Of a DNA stretch of 64,000 nt, positions 13,616-25,110 are shown in pieces. The first letter of the stretch is position 1. Every line of letters starts with the position of its first letter. The stretch is from Glandiceps talaboti (taxonomy: Eukaryota; Hemichordata; Enteropneusta; Spengelidae): contig NC_135561.1 of the NCBI RefSeq assembly GCF_964340395.1, forward strand, positions 20,064,240 through 20,128,239. Reading direction: 5' to 3'. Position numbers and translations under genes: made by a program. Under the pieces are notes generated by a model. That model saw only the letters and a program-made list of their open reading frames with translations. It made no database searches and was not told the DNA's origin.

Positions 13616-13985
13616 CGACGATGTATGATACCTGTACTAAACGACATCTAGCTACTAGCAATTGATGTATGATACCTGTACTAAATGACATCTAGCTACT
13701 AGCAATTGATGTATGATACTTGTACTAAACGACATCTAGCTACTAGCAATTGATGTATGATACCTGTACTAATAAACGACATCTAGCTACTAGCAATTGA
13801 TGTATGATACCTGTACTAAACGACATCTATCTACTAGCAATTGATGTATGATACTTGTACTAAACGACATCTAGTTACTAGCAATTGATGTATGATACCT
13901 GTACTAATAAACGACATCTAGCTACTAGCAATTGATGTATGATACCTGTACTAATAAACGACATCTAGCTACTAGCAAGTCATGT
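13616..13985. repeat. 43-47-bp tandem repeat, 8 copies
   Basis: The unit runs ATGTATGATACCTGTACTAA, ACGACATCTAGCTACTAGCA, ATTG. Eight copies are nearly identical. Unit length varies mainly by an optional TAA insertion after ACTAA. High similarity between units suggests recent expansion. Confidence 0.9.
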
Positions 13986-14239
13986 ATGTATACGTAGTTG
14001 ATCAATTTACTAACCTACAATAAAGAACTCGTGTTTTAAAGAAAGTGGGAAAGGCAAAGTTTGATTTTATCTCTAGTGATTTTTTCTATCAATTTAAATG
14101 TGAGCACCACTCCATGATACAAAATATTTTCATAAACCTCGTGTCCTGAAAGTCAATTCTTGATTTTATGTCACATATGCGATTGCCAAAATACACCAAA
14201 TTGAAATTATAGTTTACCTTTCATACTGTTCTCACAATG

Positions 14240-14450
14240 GTTCAATGGGATGTAGCAGACACATTTGTGTTAGATGCACACTGAATATTCATGACTCCTA
14301 TAAAGGGCTTATTGTCTAATTTTATCAACAGAGGTGAAAATTGTATTATTTGGTGTTTCTTGGCTATTGTATGAAACTTATGTGATGTAAAATCATGAAA
14401 TGACTGAGCCAGAACCCAAACTTTATGAAAATACATCTATTTCCTGGAGT
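14240..14450 (+). repeat. Dispersed repeat family C, copy 1
   Basis: This segment contains TGAATATTCATGACTCCTA on the left and AATCATGAAATGACTGAGCC, AGAACCCAAACTTTATGAAA on the right. The same ends flank 44925-45135, and related ends occur in the long inverted repeat at 42209-42594. It is non-coding. Confidence 0.5.
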
Positions 14451-14739
14451 GATGTTCCTTTAATGGAACCACTTTTTCAATATCAACCCATCATCTATAT
14501 CTCTTGCTTTATAAATATTTCCTTTGGCCACTTTTGAGTAAAAGTTATAGACTCAGAAATAGAATACAAGGTAACGACATGTGGAACAAACCTGGTAAGT
14601 GATATATATGTTATATACTGTACACAATACACAGTACAATACGTGAGTGCTTATAGTTTTGTCTACGAAAACAAACCTTAAATTGATAGTATTTGTACAG
14701 GCTATGCAAACAACATCCACTGGCTCTAGCTACAGTATA

Positions 14740-14940
14740 CTAAAACCTGGACATTTTGGCTAAAGACTTATTTTCGTTTTTTTCACTGGAAAACATAAAC
14801 ACAAGAAAGTAGTAACTATATAAAAATGCCTTCTTGTACATGAACACAATTTACCTGTCTGGTAATAGTGAAAATTAGTCTTTGAGAACAGCAGATGACT
14901 GTAGAATAGCAAAATTTTCAAGGTTTACAGAACATGTATC
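14740..14940 (+). repeat. Dispersed repeat family A, copy 2
   Basis: Blocks match copy 1 in order: AAAGACTTATTTTCG, TTCACTGGAAAACA, AAGAAAGTAGTAAC, CTTGTACATGAACACAAT, CTGTCTGGTAATAG, AAATTAGTCTTTGAGAAC and GACTGTAGAATAGCAAAAT. It is non-coding and of unknown class. Confidence 0.65.
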
Positions 14941-14944
14941 TATA

Positions 14945-16155
14945 GACACAGCAGCAGTGTTTTCAGGGAGGGGAGAAATAGGATCCGAATCATATTTGCA
15001 GCACAAATCTGAATAGATGTACGTCAAAATAGAAATGGTTTAACAAACCCATTTGTAGGGAGTATTTACAGCCAGCTAAAGCATATCGATATATATACGT
15101 ACATGCATACTACCATCATTTGTAGCGGTTAGTTTTCAAGGCCGCCTTTTCATCCCTGAGAAGCAGATTGCTGAATAACACATTACAGGATCACTATTAT
15201 GCTTCTCCAAATTCAATTTACAAATCTTCCATATTTTATTCCCAATCTGTCAAAGCTGAGCCGTATGAAAACTGATCCACTATTAAACGTGCATATCACA
15301 AAGGAACCTGAAATTGATGCATCTTGAAAGAAGAGAAAGCTTTAATACAAGTCGGCAGACAATACTTTCAATCCCACGGCTCACATGGAAAGTGTAGGGA
15401 TATGTAAAAATGGGATTCATATAGAGAAACTCAAGTCATCTATATGTCCTTGTATTCAGTGTACAAGCAACGTAATTCAGCCATGAGGTAAAGACGATTA
15501 TCTCTTAATCATTCTGTAAGTCTCCATTTAATAGCTCTTACCAGCAAATCTAGAAATTAAGTTGGCCGTAAAATAGACTCAGAAAATGAAAAATATATAC
15601 TCAATATCGGCTCAACACTGTAGGTCATGTATGAGGATAAACTTAACGCAGACATTTTACTACCAATTATTCACATTTCTTAGATATTGAGAAGTTTACT
15701 AGGGTTCAAACTTTTTTCTCAACAACCTACACATATCTTTTTCATAATTACTATTTGCAACATCTTTCTTCATTTAGCTGAGGGGAAATAATGAGAGAGA
15801 TAAGGGGTCTCATTAGTCTACAGTTAAATGATAAGGCCTTCTAGTTACATGATTCTTAGTAGAATAACAAGAACATATAACAATGTGCATGTTGATGAGG
15901 TAAAGCAATTTTACGGTTTGACGTAAAGAAAATGAGGGTGGGGGTGGGGGCTTATAATGCAGTACAGTTCAAAATTTGATTAAAAGTAATTTTTTTTAAA
16001 TAATCATCTTTTTCCATCCTTTAAAATATTTCAATTAATGAATGTTAGAGCAATTAGTTTCACCTTTATATTTTATGTAAATATGTTAGAGATGTGCTTA
16101 ACTTTGATAAATATTTTATTGTTTATTTGAATATAGAGAATGGCTATTTACATAA
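14945..16155. other. Gene-free AT-rich DNA
   Basis: No gene, RNA gene or strong repeat was recognised. Confidence 0.4.
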
Positions 16156-16460
16156 TAATCATGTTAGTTTTTATATAGCACTTATTACCTACTCTGTGCT
16201 CAAAGTGATTTACAAAATTACCTCTGGCACGGATCATACAATCCATTGCAGCCTTTATAAGCACATAGGATTAAAGTATTCACATTGCAACCTCTATCCT
16301 ACCAGGTCCCTAATTATACAGCTGGGTTGACTGGGGTACACATAGGATTAAAGCATTCACGTTGCAACCTCTATCCTACCAGGTCCCCAATTATACAGCT
16401 GGGTTGACTGGGGTACAATCGTGGTTCAAATCTTGCCCTAGGATTTTAGCCATTCAGAAA
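16156..16460 (-). repeat. Dispersed repeat family B copy with internal 76-bp duplication
   Basis: The left edge reads GTTAGTTTTTATATAGCACT and CTCTGTGCTCAAAGTGATTT; the right edge reads GTGGTTCAAATCTTGCCCTA. These are the family B blocks on the opposite strand from 13146-13455. Inside it, a block from ACATAGGATTAAAG to GACTGGGGTACA is present twice in a row with only a few differences, at about 16263-16338 and 16339-16414. Confidence 0.6.
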
Positions 16461-16904
16461 CAACTAGCTTGAAAGTGCAACATGTAAATTCCAAGCCAGC
16501 TACTCTAGACTAGTGACTACAACTTCATTACATTCAAAGATTCAACCTTTTAGGCGTATTCCCTGCTTTTAACACATTTCAGAAACTGAATACATAACAG
16601 ACGCTTAAATTAACCTTTAAAGTCAAGTAAAGCCTAAATATTATGTTGCAATTCCAGGTAAGTCTTATGGGTATCACTGATCAATTCATGCATGCAAATG
16701 ACTTGATATCTGTTTGAAAATCAATGTCCCTTCAAAAAACCTCCAGGTATCTCAGACAGATCAAGAGTAATTCAATAATTAAAACGGCTTTGTTTTTATC
16801 AAGGGACTTCCCTGATACTGAAAACTAACCTTAGCTATGAAGTAAATGACCAGAAGGGTTAGCTGTATATCACGTTATGTACAGCTCACTTGTAAAAGTT
16901 AATT

Positions 16905-17034
16905 CCATATATGGAGCAAAGTTTTTTCCTTATATGGAAAAATCTAATTCCTATATATGGAGAAAATTGAATTCCTTATATGGAGAAAACCTAATTCCAA
17001 ATATGGTAAAAATTAATGACAATTCCTTATATGA
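16905..17034. promoter_or_regulatory. Cluster of CArG-box-like sites in a degenerate 22-28-bp tandem
   Basis: Four sequences match CC(A/T)6GG exactly: CCATATATGG at 16905, CCTTATATGG at 16928 and 16974, and CCAAATATGG at 16997. Two near-matches follow the same spacing: CCTATATATGG at 16950 and CCTTATATGA at 17025. Start-to-start spacing is 22-28 bp. CArG boxes are the binding sites of SRF/MADS factors in animals. Function is inference; the cluster could simply be a degenerate minisatellite whose unit contains AATTCC(T/A)TATATGGA. Confidence 0.4.
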
Positions 17035-17059
17035 AGAAATGTCAATTTCTTACATTGAC

Positions 17060-17985
17060 AAATATTAATTCCTTCTACGGAGCAAGAAAAACAGCTGAAA
17101 ATTTGAATGAATAAAATATTCAATAGTTTCTGAGTTGATTTTATCTCTGTAAGTCCCATGTTTTGTCACTTGTGTATAAGCCATATTTGTACCTGCTGTT
17201 GGACATGACTCAGATGTTGAAAAATGTTGGAGAAATACTTCTCAAAGCATTAGAAAGAGGCAACATTGGCCGTATTTAGTTTTACTACATATTTTGCTGT
17301 CATCAAGTCTTGATGCAAAATTATCTGAAATATTTCAATATGGCAGTTTCTAATGGTAAGTATATAAATCTTTTCATGAACTATTGGTGGCAATACAGTC
17401 AGTATGCTGAACATCAATATTTAGAAATCAACATTTTAAATGTAGGAGTGGCGCCCTCACAGGCGATCTGCAAATCTTGTTCAACTACTTTATTTACAAG
17501 ATATGTACTGTTTTCAAAAATTTCTACCCTTTTTGAAATTTGTTGGCATATCTAAAAAATATTTTGGAGGGAAGCTTTAGAAACAATTACGATTTATGCA
17601 TAAATGTCAGAATTTTGGCTTCAAATAATTTGTTACTGCAATACTGATAAATATTTCTTTCAATTTCATATTACATACCACTGACTTTGTAAGTTTGTAG
17701 TGATTGGTGTTGCAATGCAACTATCACTGCAGAATTCAAGTAACAGTTGAAGATAAAACCATGTCCAGAGACATTTGGAACAATTCATTTTGGTGAGTAT
17801 TAATATTTCAACCAATAAACACAACATACTTTTGATAACCCTCAGTGAGAGCTTTCAACTGCAAAAGGTCAGTCTTGTTCATGACTTCAATTTATTTTAA
17901 TATTTTGAAGAAGAAAAATCAGTATAGCAAAGCAATGTTATATTTTTTTAGAGTCACAAACTGCAATTTGTCTGTTGTACTGAAC
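17060..17985. other. Gene-free AT-rich DNA
   Basis: No gene or clear repeat was recognised between the CArG-like cluster and the degenerate tandem array that starts near 17.99 kb. Confidence 0.4.
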
Positions 17986-17989
17986 TGTA

Positions 17990-18755
17990 ATCATGTGGTG
18001 ATCTTCACCATAAATAGTAGTATATTTGCACTGTACAAGTAACCTAATACCCCCAACAGGGAATATACCTTACCCTTCCTGTACTTAGCTTCAATTATCC
18101 TGAGACCATATGATACATGTAGTATAAATTGCACTCTACAGAAAACACAACTGGGATCAAGTTCGTGTGTTTGAATAGAGACACAAAACACATTCTGCCC
18201 TCCCAAAATACTTAGATTCAATTCAATAGCAAGATGGTGACATTTGCACTATACATACATGTAACCTACCTAATAGGGATCATATTCATGTATATAAATA
18301 AACAAGAGACCACATTCTGCCCTCCCCTATACACAATGTACTTAGTTTAAATTATTCCAAGATTTCTCTTCTCGTCAGTCGTGATACTTATATTTAAATT
18401 ATAGAACCTAATAAGGATCAAATTCAAGTGTAGGTGAGACAAAAATTATACTCTGTCTTCTCCTACTTATATAGTTTGTATTTACAATGTGATGATCTCC
18501 ATCGTAAGTTGTGATATTTAATATTTCATGTAACCTAATAGGTTAAAATCCACACATTTTGCCCTCCCCAATACCTAGCTTTAATTATTCTGACATGATT
18601 TTTTTCATTGTTAAGTGGTGATGTTTATACTATTTGCACTATACATGTAAGCTAATAGGGGTCAAATTGACACACTAGTTGCCCTCCCCTATACTTAGCT
18701 TCAATTATTATGAGATGGTGATATTTGCACCATACATCATTACACGAGGTCATGG
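17990..18755. repeat. Degenerate tandem array, units of about 110-140 bp
   Basis: A run of blocks recurs five to six times: ATTTGCAC(T)ATACATGTAA, CCTAATAGGG(A)TCA, TGCCCTCCCC(T/A)ATAC, TTAGCTTCAATTATTCTGAG and GGTGATAT. The copies differ by many substitutions and indels, so the array is old. There is no open frame through the repeats. Confidence 0.7.
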
Positions 18756-19355
18756 TGGCGGTGTACTATTTCATGTGTGTGTATAAAGACTGATTTGATC
18801 GAAGACAGCTGGTACATCCTCTGATAATATCAGGGACTCAACTACAAATCAAACATCACATATAGTCCAAAGAAAGTTACAGATGACAAAACTACATTTT
18901 GTAAATTGATATTTTTTGAAAATAAAAATATTATTTTTAAAGAGCGAAGGCAATATTTGGAATGACACTGCTTACCCATTAACTTGCAGCATTCTTTTCA
19001 CTAATGCACAAATTTTGTCACTATCAGAATTGAAATTTCTAAAGAAACATCAGTTTTGAGGCCGCCTCTCTCTTTCCTAAGCAGAGTATGATTCGCTCAA
19101 GTCTCACAGCATTTATGATCAGAAGTGGCCTCTAAACGCAAGGCAATATTACCTCAATGACTGTGATAGTTATAGGTAATACACTGATATAGTGAGTTAG
19201 AAATTAAAATAATGGAAAAAATCTGATGACACACAGGTTGATGAATTAAATTAATGACTAACTGACTGACATAATGGCTGAGTATTGGGCAAAAAACTGT
19301 TACTAACAGTAATAATGACCCAATATGGGGAAATAAACTGAACTAGTGACTTAGA
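18756..19355. other. Gene-free AT-rich DNA
   Basis: No gene was recognised. From about 19200 onwards GACTGA and AATAATGA phrases appear and lead into the tandem array. Confidence 0.4.
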
Positions 19356-19360
19356 CAACC

Positions 19361-19630
19361 TACTACTGGGTAATAACCTAAAATAATGACCTAGTATGGG
19401 GTAATAATCTGAATGAGTGACTGAGATAGTAACTTACATGTACTACTGAGTAATAACCTAAAATAATGACCTAGTATGGGGTAACAATCTGAATGAGTGA
19501 CTGAGATAGTAACTTACATGTACTACTGAGTAATAACCTAACATAATGGCCTAGTATGGGGTAATAATCTGAATGAGTGACTGAGATAGTAACTTACATG
19601 TACTGCTGAGTAATAAACTAAAGTAATAAC
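19361..19630. repeat. 80-bp tandem repeat, about 3.3 copies
   Basis: Copies begin at 19361, 19441, 19521 and 19601 with exactly 80-bp spacing. Each contains CTACTGAGTAATAACCTAAA, GACCTAGTATGGGGTAATAA and TGAATGAGTGACTGAGATAG. Copies differ at only a few positions. Confidence 0.9.
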
Positions 19631-19992
19631 AAATATAATGGCTGAGCACTGGGTAACAATCTGATTAATAACGTAATATGGAATTATAATAATAAACTGA
19701 ATTAATAAACTGAAATAACGGTCGAGTACAGAGTAATAAACGAAATAATGACCTAGTACAGAGAAATATGAAACTGAAATAATGACCTACTCCTGGGTAA
19801 TTAATAAACTGAAATAATGACAGAGTACAGAGTAATAAACGAAATAATGACCTACTCCAGGTTACTAATAAACTAAAATAATGACCTACTCCTGGGTAAT
19901 TAATAAAGTGAAATAATGACCGAGTACAGGGTAATAAACTGAAATAATGACCAAGTACAGGGTAATAAACTGAAATAATGACTGAGATAGAG
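19631..19992. repeat. Short-unit derivative of the 80-bp array
   Basis: Units of about 25-40 bp built from AATAAACTGAAATAATGACC and GAGTACAGGGTAAT alternate with ACTCCTGGGTAATTAAT. They share vocabulary with the adjacent 80-bp units, so this is probably the same satellite at an earlier or rearranged stage. The minus-strand open frame across it is only a translation of the repeat. Confidence 0.75.
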
Positions 19993-20319
19993 TTTGGTGT
20001 AGTACACTGCAAGACCTCCTAGGCTAGGTTTGCCAGTCATTATCACATAATACTACGATGTAAATAATTGTAATACTGCTGGCAATGTCTTATTGCTTCC
20101 AAATGTCATTAAGTTTTTAGTTTTCATTCCACAGATTACAAAGTTTTATCAAAAGAAACTGTTAACTTAAATTATGAGCAAAATATGTCTTTCAACAGTT
20201 TCCATGGTGTGTACAATGAATTGCATAGTTCATGAGGATCACCTATATCTATTGAGCTAGGGGGTCTTGATACAATGTGTCAATATGGAAGATGTACAAA
20301 AATGATACCTTAGGTTCCT

Positions 20320-20615
20320 TCACAAAGAAGTGGTCCTAGAGGCCAAGCTATGACCATTAGTTAACTCATTGGGTTTCTCTGACAAACGTGGACAGAGTGT
20401 TTTCTTGAAGGCTTGTCTGAATCGTCTTGACATAAGGTTGTACAGTATAGGGTTGATGGCCGAGCTGAGATAAAAAAGGACCAATGATACGTGGTACAGA
20501 TATTTGGCGTAGATTCTACGAAAGTACTGAGGCCATGATTCCATGTCCAAATTAGGTAGGAGTCGGATGACGTGGAAGGGAAACCAGCAGAGTGCAAAAC
20601 ACAGTGCTATGATAC
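20320..20615 (-). CDS. Last coding exon of a rhodopsin-family peptide GPCR (TM6, TM7, C-tail)
   Basis: About 97 codons read on the minus strand up to a stop at 20320-20322. TM6 carries the class A CWxP motif (CWFPFHV). TM7 carries the NPxxY motif (SSAINPILYNLMS). Helix 8 follows (RRFRQAFKKTLC), with a Cys where palmitoylation is usual. The exon opens directly after a polypyrimidine tract and TTCTTACAG, so the acceptor falls between 20616 and 20615 (phase 1). An intron just before TM6 is the layout known for ghrelin, motilin and TRH receptor genes. The protein would be a plasma-membrane neuropeptide receptor, but the ligand cannot be told from this part. TM1-TM5 are not seen upstream in the window, so the exon may belong to a gene with a very long intron, or be an orphan or pseudogene fragment. 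It is open and has no disabling change. Confidence 0.82.
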
Positions 20616-21116
20616 CTGTAAGAATCAAGACAAAAAGAAGAAAGTTTAGTCTATAATTGCATAAAGCCATAAAGCTTAATGTTAATAGGCACTTTACAAT
20701 GCAAAATTAAATAAAAGATGTCTATCATTAAAGAAAACCACTTAAAATACAATTTTTAAAGAAATTCTACCATAAAAACTCGAACAAATTGTAAAAAAAA
20801 TAAAAAAAATATAAACTTCAAAATGTTAAAAAAATTAAAATGTTCAACAGTGTTCAAAATATTCATTACGACAATTTCTACACAAGGGTTTAAGTACATG
20901 GGTTGCTATATTACCAAATTGTTGTACATGTTGCTTGAATATTTGAAGTTTTATTGGTCACATCATAGTAAATATAAGTGATGTTCCTGGATGGTATATT
21001 TTCATTTCTTCAAAATTTCCATTTTATTTTTTTCACGAATGTCCTAATGTGTAGGAACTCTGAATTGAGCAGGTCCAATGATGAAGAATTGAGAAGCATG
21101 TCATCTTTCCCATTTA
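20616..21116. other. Probable intron of the GPCR gene: AT-rich, no exon seen
   Basis: On the minus strand this lies immediately upstream of the GPCR exon and begins with its acceptor and a T-rich tract (20617-20645). No further exon with TM segments was recognised. Confidence 0.45.
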
Positions 21117-21405
21117 ATAATAATAATAGTCTTTAATTACGCTGGATAGTTCTTTAAGTTTTTATAAACTTGTCTTGCAAGAAGTCTAGAGAGAGGGCTG
21201 ACCCCCTCATGTGTTTAGTATTAATGCAGGAGGAAAGTGAAGTACCCAGGGAAAACCTATGCTGTTCAGTACAGTCAACCTGAATGATACTCTTCTTACA
21301 GTTAATTGTCACTGAAATTTAATCAAACCCAGACCAGAGTTTGAACCCATTGCAATGGTCAGAGGCCAGTGGTCAAATTAATCAGCCACTGATAACCCCT
21401 TTGTT
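21117..21405 (-). mobile_element. tRNA-derived SINE-like copy 2
   Basis: On the minus strand the head reads ATCAGTGGCTGATTAATTTG, with GGGTTTGATTAAAT downstream. The body has ACTGTACTGAACAGCATAGG and TTTCCTCCTGCATTAATAC. The 3' part, AACTATCCAGCGTAATTAAA, ends in ATTATTATTA at about 21117-21130. The order matches copies at 6.1, 37.4 and 46.1 kb. Boxes are degenerate, so this copy is old. Confidence 0.65.
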
Positions 21406-22320
21406 AGCTTCACTGTGGCCCAAAACAGTTCATTAAAGATTTTTCAACTTTATGCCTTTTTAGCTTGGTTCTAATTAAACATTATACGTGTGTATGTATG
21501 TACTTATAATAAATCTAATACACAATACAATTTAATAAATCTCATACATTATTTGCTTTGTATCACTCAAATCAGTTCGTTTACGAGTTATATCTTAATA
21601 CCAGGTTTGAATTCAGTCAATCGCAAGTGATGGTTAAGTTGTTTTTCACTAGGTACAATAATGTGAGTACTTTTTAAATATGCAGTAAAAATTACATCTA
21701 AACACGTATAAACTCAGCTTGTGCCCCTTTAAAATCAGAAAACCTGCCATCAAACATCACCTGACTCAATAAAAATCTTACGAACAGAGATATTTGTTGC
21801 AACAGATGATAAACTGTAACAATACATGTAGTTGTTAAGAGTTTTGTTCAGCCTTATAACACTTTGTTTCGGGTTTTGTGATTTTACTTGTACATAGAGT
21901 GAACATCTAGGCCCATCTATACTACAAATCATCCAAGGAAGAGTTCACTAAGCTCTTTAGGTAGCAATACAGTATCAATATTCCATCTTAAATTTATCCT
22001 AAAATGGTAATCTTTAATACCCTGCTTAGGATATATGGAAGAACTTTACATATACAAGGTTTTATCTAAATGAAACTTGGTGTTATTATTGTAAGTATTG
22101 AATACCGTGCACACACACACCAGGCAATGTGATATGTAGATTTAGGTTCTGATACCTTTGTTGTACCAAACACCTATGAATACACAATGATATAATGTGG
22201 TCCTAATTTGCATAGTTGAGTCAAGATTGAGTCAAAAATTGGTTATTATTTGGTACAAAAATTACACTCATTACAGCATACCTACATTGTATAAGGGTGT
22301 TATTAAAAGAGTGCCTCTGG
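21406..22320. other. Gene-free AT-rich DNA
   Basis: No gene or clear repeat was recognised. Confidence 0.4.
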
Positions 22321-22620
22321 CTGACTATAGAGCCATAGGTATCTGATGACATAGTGTGAAGCAAAAGTCGATGTGACATAGATGTGTGCTGGCTGACTAG
22401 AGAGACCATAGCTATCTGATGACATACAAATGTAGATGTGTGCTGGCTGACTAGAGAGATCATAGCTATCTGATGACATAGATGTGTGCTGGCTGACTAG
22501 AGAGACCATAGCTATCTGATCACATAGATGTGTGCTGGCTGACTAGAGAGATCATAGCTATCTGATGACATAGATGTGTGCTGGCTGACTAGAGAGACCA
22601 TAGCTATCTGATCACATAGT
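22321..22620. repeat. Tandem repeat of about 46-54 bp, about 6 copies
   Basis: The unit is TGTGCTGGCTGACTAGAGAG, A(C/T)CATAGCTATCTGAT(G/C)A, CATAGA. Copies are very similar. The array abuts a fold-back structure, and one unit is echoed in inverted form at about 22850-22885. Confidence 0.85.
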
Positions 22621-22637
22621 ATGCGGCAAAAGTTAGC

Positions 22638-22885
22638 ATGACATAAATGTGTGAACAACCATGAAAACATTGGATAAATTGAATTTGCACAAAATCAGAT
22701 TCCATCAAATTCAACTTCAATTATCATTCTATGGCAGTACACTACAATCTATGTGCTGAATATTCTTATCATTGTGCATGGTGGTTGAATATAATTTTGT
22801 GCATATTCAATATATCCAACGTTTTCATGGTTGTTCACACATCTATGTCATAGCTACAGATAGCTATGGTCTTTCTCCTGTGCAT
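22638..22885. repeat. Fold-back element next to the tandem array
   Basis: The left arm at about 22639-22695 (GACATAAATGTGTGAACAAC, CATGAAAACATTGGATAAAT) pairs with a right arm at about 22793-22850 (ATATCCAACGTTTTCATGGT, TGTTCACACATCTATGTC). The arm ends overlap the vocabulary of the tandem unit (GACATAGATGTGTG). This suggests the tandem array grew from one terminal arm of the element. Confidence 0.75.
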
Positions 22886-22889
22886 GAGC

Positions 22890-24475
22890 CGGCCAGGCCA
22901 TGGTGAATTTAAATACAAGTGTAGATAAGAGAAAATACGGTGTGACATGTCACTTTTAATACTCTAGAGAATATTATTAAAACATATTGCAACTCTATTT
23001 CAAGTATTTCATATATGATTTTTAAAATGAAAAATTAAATTTTAATTTTTAATTACTTTCCTTTCCAATAACTTTTCATTTTCAAATAAATATACATAAA
23101 TATTTTAAGTTCATACATCTCACAATACAAACTGAAGATTTAAGTCAATGACGGGATATTATTTTTTCATACAAGATTTTGTTTCTGCTGACGGTTTCAT
23201 TCTACAACAGTGGCAATCTAGATTTTGGTTTACTAAGACAGAAACAAACTCAAACTATTGTTGTGATATGTTGATAAAAGCTTTTTATTGAACATTGGTT
23301 TTATTGTACTCACAGTAGGGTGGTATTTCTGATGACTTCCATGATCTTACAGTGTACATGTTGGAGATTTCAAGTGTTTACACTGTCTTGATTACAGGGT
23401 AATTATATGCACAACAGAGGTACAACTACATGTATTACCCACTTGTGTAACCTAGTACATCAAACAACAGCAGTTTTAGTTTGTGTCTAGTAAGCTTAAA
23501 CCTTGCATGCCACTATAATAGTATTATTCCATGTACATTGTACATACCAACTTGAATGCATTCAAACAGAAAATATGCCATTTATTCCTGGTAATTCTAT
23601 ATCATAACAACACATCTACGTCATCAGTTAAAATCATGATCAAAATAAAATAGACATATTAAACTGCCAAAATTTCCCCCCAGTTTTCTTCAATTAAGCT
23701 TCCACAGATTTAAGTTTTAAAAAGTTTCTCTCCAAAATTTTTGTTCATTCAGCTTGAAAATACTCATGATGTATCTGAAATTGGTTTTGTCTCTACTCAT
23801 ATTTGACCTTTAGTGATAATTTTAGGCTAATGTCAAGATCATTGTCTTCAGCTGAATGAAGGAATTGATTTGTCATGGGGAATAATATCTAGGAATTCCC
23901 TCTGAATCAAGACTGGTGGATACATTGGTCTCTAAGTTACTCCTTTTATTATATTGTCCATATTGTCTAAGAACACATAGCAGTAAATAAGTAACTTTAA
24001 ACATTACCCTTTACTGACGTTTCGGGAATTGTATAGTATTCATGCAACAGGTACATCAACACAAAAACAACATTTACATGTACACAACAAACAACAACAA
24101 GATCCCAAAACAACAACAATAATATCAACACATCAACAAATTTATTTTTATTGCATGGTTGGATAAAGATCAGGGATAGGTAGATAGGTTGTGATAGACA
24201 GAGAAAAAAATGCACTGCCCTACTTTAACTTAAACGTCAATGAGTATACATATCATAAATCATGTCAGACATAGTGGGACTTATTCCCACATCACCTTGA
24301 ATAATACATACACTTGACTTATATTCTACATCAATTGAATTCAACTGATAATGTTTGACCAAGTGTGTACCAGCAACATGGGATTAATCTGAACATTGGC
24401 AGAATTTACAGAGAACACAGGATTGTTGTTAGCAATGAGTACGAATACTCCCTATTGGCCTTTCCTGGGAAAACC
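22890..24475. other. Gene-free AT-rich DNA
   Basis: No gene was recognised. An AAC/AACA-rich patch lies at about 24060-24125. Confidence 0.4.
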
Positions 24476-25110
24476 TATTAACCAACTAATCCCAGGTGAC
24501 ATGCATGGAAGACCACGGTGCTGATAACAAGTTATAGTCACATGGTCAAGAACTACATTTTGCTACTTCTTATATGCTGAACAGGTATGCATGCAAAAGG
24601 TCATAATGAGTTACGACACTTAATGACCACAATACTCAATCAATCTCCAAGCAGCTACACAAGAGGAAGCCCTATAGGCTAAAAGAACACTGGCAGTCAC
24701 TTGGCCAAGCTACCCTATAATGAAGCAAGCATGCATGGAAGAGCCCATACTTTATGATGATATGTTAGTGAACAGTCTCATAGCCATGTCCAGACTTGGA
24801 ATGCTCTGAAAAGATTTTGAGAAATTTTCTAGCCAAGCTGCTCCAATGTTGAGCAGTTATATGCATGTCCTACATGTAGGTATTCCTGGGCTTCAATGAG
24901 TGATGGATTCAACATTATAAAAGTTACAAACAGTCACATGGCCTTACTGCTGGACCTAGTCAACTGGGACAGTGCAGGCATACATTGGTCGGAAGTGTTC
25001 TAACCCATACAAGTTACAGTCACATGGCCAAGTCAGTTGGGACAGTGAAAGCATGCATGGACTGGAAGGGATCTAAAGTCAATAGGCGTTATTAACAGTC
25101 TCATAGCCCT
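24476..25110. repeat. Old degenerate tandem region
   Basis: Phrases such as ACAGTCACATGGCCAAG, GCATGCATGGA, CATACATTGGTCGGAAG and TTGGGACAGTG recur at irregular intervals of roughly 100-130 bp. The copies are too diverged to define a consensus by eye. Confidence 0.5.
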
